Under the pieces are notes generated by a model that searched no databases, was not told the origin of the DNA, and saw only the letters and a list, made by a program, of their open reading frames with translations. A DNA stretch of 64,000 nucleotides from Streptomyces sp. LX-29 (GTDB taxonomy: Bacteria > Actinomycetota > Actinomycetes > Streptomycetales > Streptomycetaceae): NCBI RefSeq assembly GCF_029541745.1, contig NZ_CP089746.1, positions 6,457,559-6,521,558 on the forward strand. Direction: 5' to 3'. Position numbers and translations under genes: made by a program. Below are positions 61,126 to 64,000 of the stretch, piece by piece (the stretch's first letter is position 1; each line of letters begins with the position of its first letter).

Positions 61126-62451
61126 TCAGCCGTGTATCGACGCCCGCTTCGGGCCCGGCCCCGATCCGGGCTCCGGCGCGTCCTCCGGCCGCCCGTCGGC
61201 GTCCTCCTCGACGGTCGGTCCCGGGCAGTCGGGCAGTCGGACGGTGGCGACCGCGCCGCCGTCCGGGGCGTTGCCGAAGGCCAGCGCCGCACCGATCACC
61301 TCGGCCTGACCGAGGGCGATGGTCAGCCCCAGCCCATGGCCCTTGCCGCGCTCGCGGGCGCCGGTGCGGAACCGCTGCGGGCCGTCCCTGAGCAGGTCCT
61401 CCGGATAGCCGGGGCCGTGGTCGCGCACGGTCACGGTGCGGCCGTCCGGCTCCACCGTCACCTCGACCGGGCCCCGGCCGTGCCGATGCGCGTTGACGAC
61501 CAGGTTGGCGACGATGCGCTCCAGCCGGCGCGGGTCGGTCCACACCGTCGCGTCCGTCTCCGCCCCGCCGTCCAGCCGCACCGGCAGCGCCGTACGGGAC
61601 ACCGCCTCCTCCACCAGCGGCCCGATCGCGCACCGGGACAGGTCGGCGTGCTCGGCCCCGGCGTCCAACCGGGAGATCTCCAACAGGTCCTCGACCAGGG
61701 AGCGCAGCACCCGGACCCGGTCCCGTACGTATCCGGCGGCCTCGTCGTCCGGCGGCAGCAGCTCCGCGGCGGTGACCAGGCCCATCAGCGGCGTCCGCAG
61801 CTCATGGGCCACATCGGCGGTGAAGCGCTGCTCGCTGCGCAGCCGCTCCTGGAGCGCGGCCGCCATCGAGTCCACCGCGCGGGAGATCTCCGCGATCTCG
61901 TCCTGCGGGCGGTCGGCGGCGGAGATCCGGGCGTCCAGGTCGCCGGCGGCGATCCGGCGCGCGGTGCCGGCGGCGGTCCTCAGCCGGCGGCTCATCCGCC
62001 CCGCGGTGAGCATGCCCAGCGGCAGCACCACCGCGGTGGTGAACAGCCCGGCCAGCAGGATGTTGGTGTCCAGCGCGCCGAGGTCGCGGATGGTCGTGTT
62101 CATATCGACCCGCACCGACAGCACCTGACGCCCGGCGGGCCGCGCGGCCCACATCGCCGGCCCGTCCGGGCCGGTGGTGAACGCGGTGCCCTGGTGCCCC
62201 CGGCGGGTCAGCCGCTGCAACTCGGCGGGCAGGTCCGGGGCGTCGAGGGCGGCGCCGGAGCCGCGTACCTCGCCGGTGTGGGCGTAGATGACGGCGGCCC
62301 GGTCGAGCGTGGTGCGGGCGGCGTCCCGCGCCTGCGACAGCTCGCGGTCGCGCGAGGCGTAGTGCACCAGCACTCCGACGGCGGCCGCGACGGCGCAGGT
62401 CGCGGCGGCCACCAGGGCGGTGATGCGCCACTTCAGGGAGCGCAGTGCCAT
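61126..62451 (-). CDS. cseC: CseC-like envelope-stress sensor histidine kinase
   Basis: 441 residues. Helices at about 8-30 and 131-150 bracket an external sensor of about 100 residues. A HAMP linker follows, then the HisKA box FTADVAHELRTPLMG with His216, and the ATPase N-box (NLVVNAHRHG), G1 (DHGPGYP) and G2 (GKGHGLGLTIA). It lies 2 nt after the response-regulator stop codon. The lipoprotein-regulator-kinase order matches sigE-cseA-cseB-cseC, which reports cell-wall damage in Streptomyces. The name rests on this synteny plus domain match. Confidence 0.88.
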   Translation of the reverse strand: MALRSLKWRITALVAAATCAVAAAVGVLVHYASRDRELSQARDAARTTLDRAAVIYAHTGEVRGSGAALDAPDLPAELQRLTRRGHQGTAFTTGPDGPAMWAARPAGRQVLSVRVDMNTTIRDLGALDTNILLAGLFTTAVVLPLGMLTAGRMSRRLRTAAGTARRIAAGDLDARISAADRPQDEIAEISRAVDSMAAALQERLRSEQRFTADVAHELRTPLMGLVTAAELLPPDDEAAGYVRDRVRVLRSLVEDLLEISRLDAGAEHADLSRCAIGPLVEEAVSRTALPVRLDGGAETDATVWTDPRRLERIVANLVVNAHRHGRGPVEVTVEPDGRTVTVRDHGPGYPEDLLRDGPQRFRTGARERGKGHGLGLTIALGQAEVIGAALAFGNAPDGGAVATVRLPDCPGPTVEEDADGRPEDAPEPGSGPGPKRASIHG

Positions 62452-62453
62452 GG

Positions 62454-63224
62454 TCAGCGCCGCAGCTTGTAGCCGAAGCCGCGGACCGTCTCGATCCGTT
62501 CGGCGCCTATCTTGGCCCGCAGCCGCTGCACATGGAGGTCGACCACCCGGGTGTCGCCCTGCCAGGCGTGGTCCCACACCCGGCTGAGCAGGGTGCGGCG
62601 CTCCAGCACCACGCCGGGCGAGGCGGCGAACTCGAGCAGCATGCGCAGCTCGGTCGGGGTGAGCGCGAGCGGCTCCCCGGCCCGCCGCACCTCCATGCCG
62701 CGCGGGTCGATGGTCAGATCGCCGAAACACAGCAGCTCCGGCTCGATGTCCTGGGCCGCCTCGGCGCCCGGTGCCGTGGCCGGCCCGCCGCCCGTGTCGG
62801 GCCCGACGGGGGCGAAGGAGGCGCGGCGCAGCAGGGAGCGGATCCGGGCCACGATCACCGCGCTCTCACACGGCTTGACCACGTAGTCGTCCGCGCCGGC
62901 CTCCAGGCCGGCGATGACGTCGAGCGAGTCGCCGCGCGCCGACAGCATTAGGATCGGGGCGAGACTCAGCTCGCGCACCCGGCGGCACAGCCCGATGCCG
63001 TCCAGTTCGGGGAGCATCACGTCGAGCAGCAGCAGATCGGGCCGCTGCTCGCGGAAGACCTCCAGTCCGGTGAGGCCGTCGGCCGCGGTGTAGACGGTGA
63101 AGCCGTACCGCTCCAGCGCCATGCGGACCGTGTTGCGGATCACCTCGTCGTCCTCGACGAGGAGCAGCCGCGCCTCGGTCGCGGAGCCGGTCGTGGTGCC
63201 CGGCGGGGTGTGCGCGGTGGTCAT
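62454..63224 (-). CDS. cseB: CseB-like OmpR-family response regulator
   Basis: 256 residues. The receiver domain has LLVEDDEVIRNTV (acidic pair), phospho-acceptor Asp68 in LLLLDVMLPELDG, and ADDYVVKPCE with the conserved Lys. An OmpR-type winged helix ends with VVDLHVQRLRAKIGAERIET, then VRGFGYKLRR. A linker of about 25 Gly/Pro/Ala-rich residues joins them. ATG 63224 has GAGGA upstream and overlaps the cseA stop codon (ATGA). In the known system CseB activates sigE transcription. Confidence 0.9.
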   Translation of the reverse strand: MTTAHTPPGTTTGSATEARLLLVEDDEVIRNTVRMALERYGFTVYTAADGLTGLEVFREQRPDLLLLDVMLPELDGIGLCRRVRELSLAPILMLSARGDSLDVIAGLEAGADDYVVKPCESAVIVARIRSLLRRASFAPVGPDTGGGPATAPGAEAAQDIEPELLCFGDLTIDPRGMEVRRAGEPLALTPTELRMLLEFAASPGVVLERRTLLSRVWDHAWQGDTRVVDLHVQRLRAKIGAERIETVRGFGYKLRR

Positions 63225-64000
63225 GGAGTGGTCCTCGTATCCGTCCTCGTGTCCGTCCCCGGGACCGGGCTCGTGCCGGGGCCCGACCCCTCGCCCGACC
63301 CCCGGTCCGCCGTGGGGTTCGTGTCCGTCGGCGGCGCTCCGCTCAAGGACGCGGCCGGCGTCCGGCCCGGCTCCCAGGTCGCGTCCTGCGGCGTCACGGG
63401 GGCCATGACCTCTCCGTTCCACCGGTAGCGGGTGGTGACCATGCCCTCCGCGCCGGTCGCCCGGATGACCAGGTCCCGGCCGTACGTCTCGCCGTTGAGC
63501 CCCTCCCGGCCGAAGCTGAAGTAGATCAGCACCGGCCGGATCGTCCGGCCCGAGGCCCGGTAGACCACCAGCAGGTCCAGCTGGACGGTGGGGCCGTCGG
63601 CCGCGACCACCAGCTCCTCCCTGCCGTCGCCGGTCAGGTCGCGGTAGACGGGCTTCCGCAGCGGGCACAGCTTCCCGGGGCAGGGCTTGATCGCCTGATG
63701 CACCAGCTCCGGCATGTTGGGGTCGTGGAGCAGCAGCTCCGTCGCGGACATCTTCCGCAGCCCGCCCGCGGGCACGGAGACGCCCTTGACCGGCATGTTG
63801 GGCCGGAGCGGCGGCGCGGTCGGGGCCGCGGGCGGGGTGTACTCCGGCCACAGCGGAGAGGCGCTGGTCGGCGGCGTGAGGCGGGGGGCCCGCCCCTCGT
63901 CCCGGGTTTCGGTCTGCGCGACGCAGCCCGCCAGCCCGACGGCCGCGGCCACGGCGGCACCGCAGGCGGCGAGCGCGGGGCGGGCGATCCGGTGCCGGCG
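63221..64000 (-). CDS. cseA: CseA-like lipoprotein (5' end beyond the window)
   Basis: At least 259 residues; the frame is open to the last base, so the start codon lies outside. The visible N terminus RRHRIARPALAACG then VAAAVGLAGC is a lipoprotein signal with lipobox LAGC. The body contains VYRDLTGDGREELVVAADGP and RYRWNGEVMAPVTPQDATW, and the C terminus is Thr/Pro-rich. CseA is a surface lipoprotein that dampens sigE expression in Streptomyces. The identity relies on position before cseB and lipoprotein nature. An internal GTG at 63952 would cut through the signal peptide. Confidence 0.8.
   Translation of the reverse strand, partial: RRHRIARPALAACGAAVAAAVGLAGCVAQTETRDEGRAPRLTPPTSASPLWPEYTPPAAPTAPPLRPNMPVKGVSVPAGGLRKMSATELLLHDPNMPELVHQAIKPCPGKLCPLRKPVYRDLTGDGREELVVAADGPTVQLDLLVVYRASGRTIRPVLIYFSFGREGLNGETYGRDLVIRATGAEGMVTTRYRWNGEVMAPVTPQDATWEPGRTPAASLSGAPPTDTNPTADRGSGEGSGPGTSPVPGTDTRTDTRTTP

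Overview
The window is about 70% or more G+C, with third-position-biased reading frames, GTG and TTG starts, and GGAGG-type ribosome sites. It carries a chaplin, a two-domain laccase, a streptogrisin-type protease, class F sortase and sigE-cse type signalling genes. Together these point to a Streptomyces chromosome (or a very close filamentous actinomycete). No rRNA, tRNA, CRISPR array or origin was seen. One IS110-family insertion sequence is present.

Layout. 1-8300: tail of an unknown gene, homogentisate dioxygenase (hmgA) with a GntR regulator, a divergent TetR gene, a CitMHS citrate carrier followed by an MFS exporter, and a surface protein with a class F sortase. 8400-14330: an aldehyde/alcohol dehydrogenase pair, a TetR gene and an acyl-CoA dehydrogenase that share a 19-bp operator, then a second TetR gene and a MaoC hydratase that share an identical 15-bp operator core. 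14560-18350: a zinc-ribbon hypothetical, an alpha/beta hydrolase-like protein and a secreted erythromycin-esterase-family protein. 18450-33080: an SDR/acyl-CoA ligase/TetR operon, a divergent acyl-CoA dehydrogenase/phosphotransferase operon and a distant KstD-like flavin dehydrogenase. All three are preceded by the same ATACCGACYGGT motif, which suggests one acyl-CoA or terpenoid/sterol-type catabolic regulon. A MarR/MFS pair, the IS110 element, a quinone-oxidoreductase-like gene, DUF202 proteins and a Nudix hydrolase lie between them.

33180-51330 is a cell-surface polysaccharide region. A chaplin with a His/Gly/Asn-rich insert, a GH6 lipoprotein and a cellulose-synthase-like GT2 are followed by an eight-gene, mostly translationally coupled Wzx/Wzy-type exopolysaccharide operon (37781-50157). 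The operon holds GT4, polyprenyl glycosylphosphotransferase, O-antigen-ligase-like polymerase, MurJ-like flippase, polysaccharide deacetylase, a second GT4, a Wzz-like protein and a CelD-like GNAT. A convergent membrane-anchored GH26 hydrolase overlaps its 3' end. 51500-58920 carries a small laccase, a serine protease, CorA, a DUF1348/TetR pair with palindromic operators, a mycothiol-dependent isomerase-like protein and a CDF metal exporter with an extreme Asp/His-rich N terminus.

58922-64000: a class A penicillin-binding protein whose transpeptidase half has lost its catalytic motifs lies beside cseC, cseB and a partial cseA, the envelope-stress genes that normally follow sigE (sigE would be just outside the window). 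A recurring oddity is in-frame tandem repeats (9, 15, 27, 36 and 42 bp units) inserted in loops, linkers and tails of otherwise ordinary proteins.
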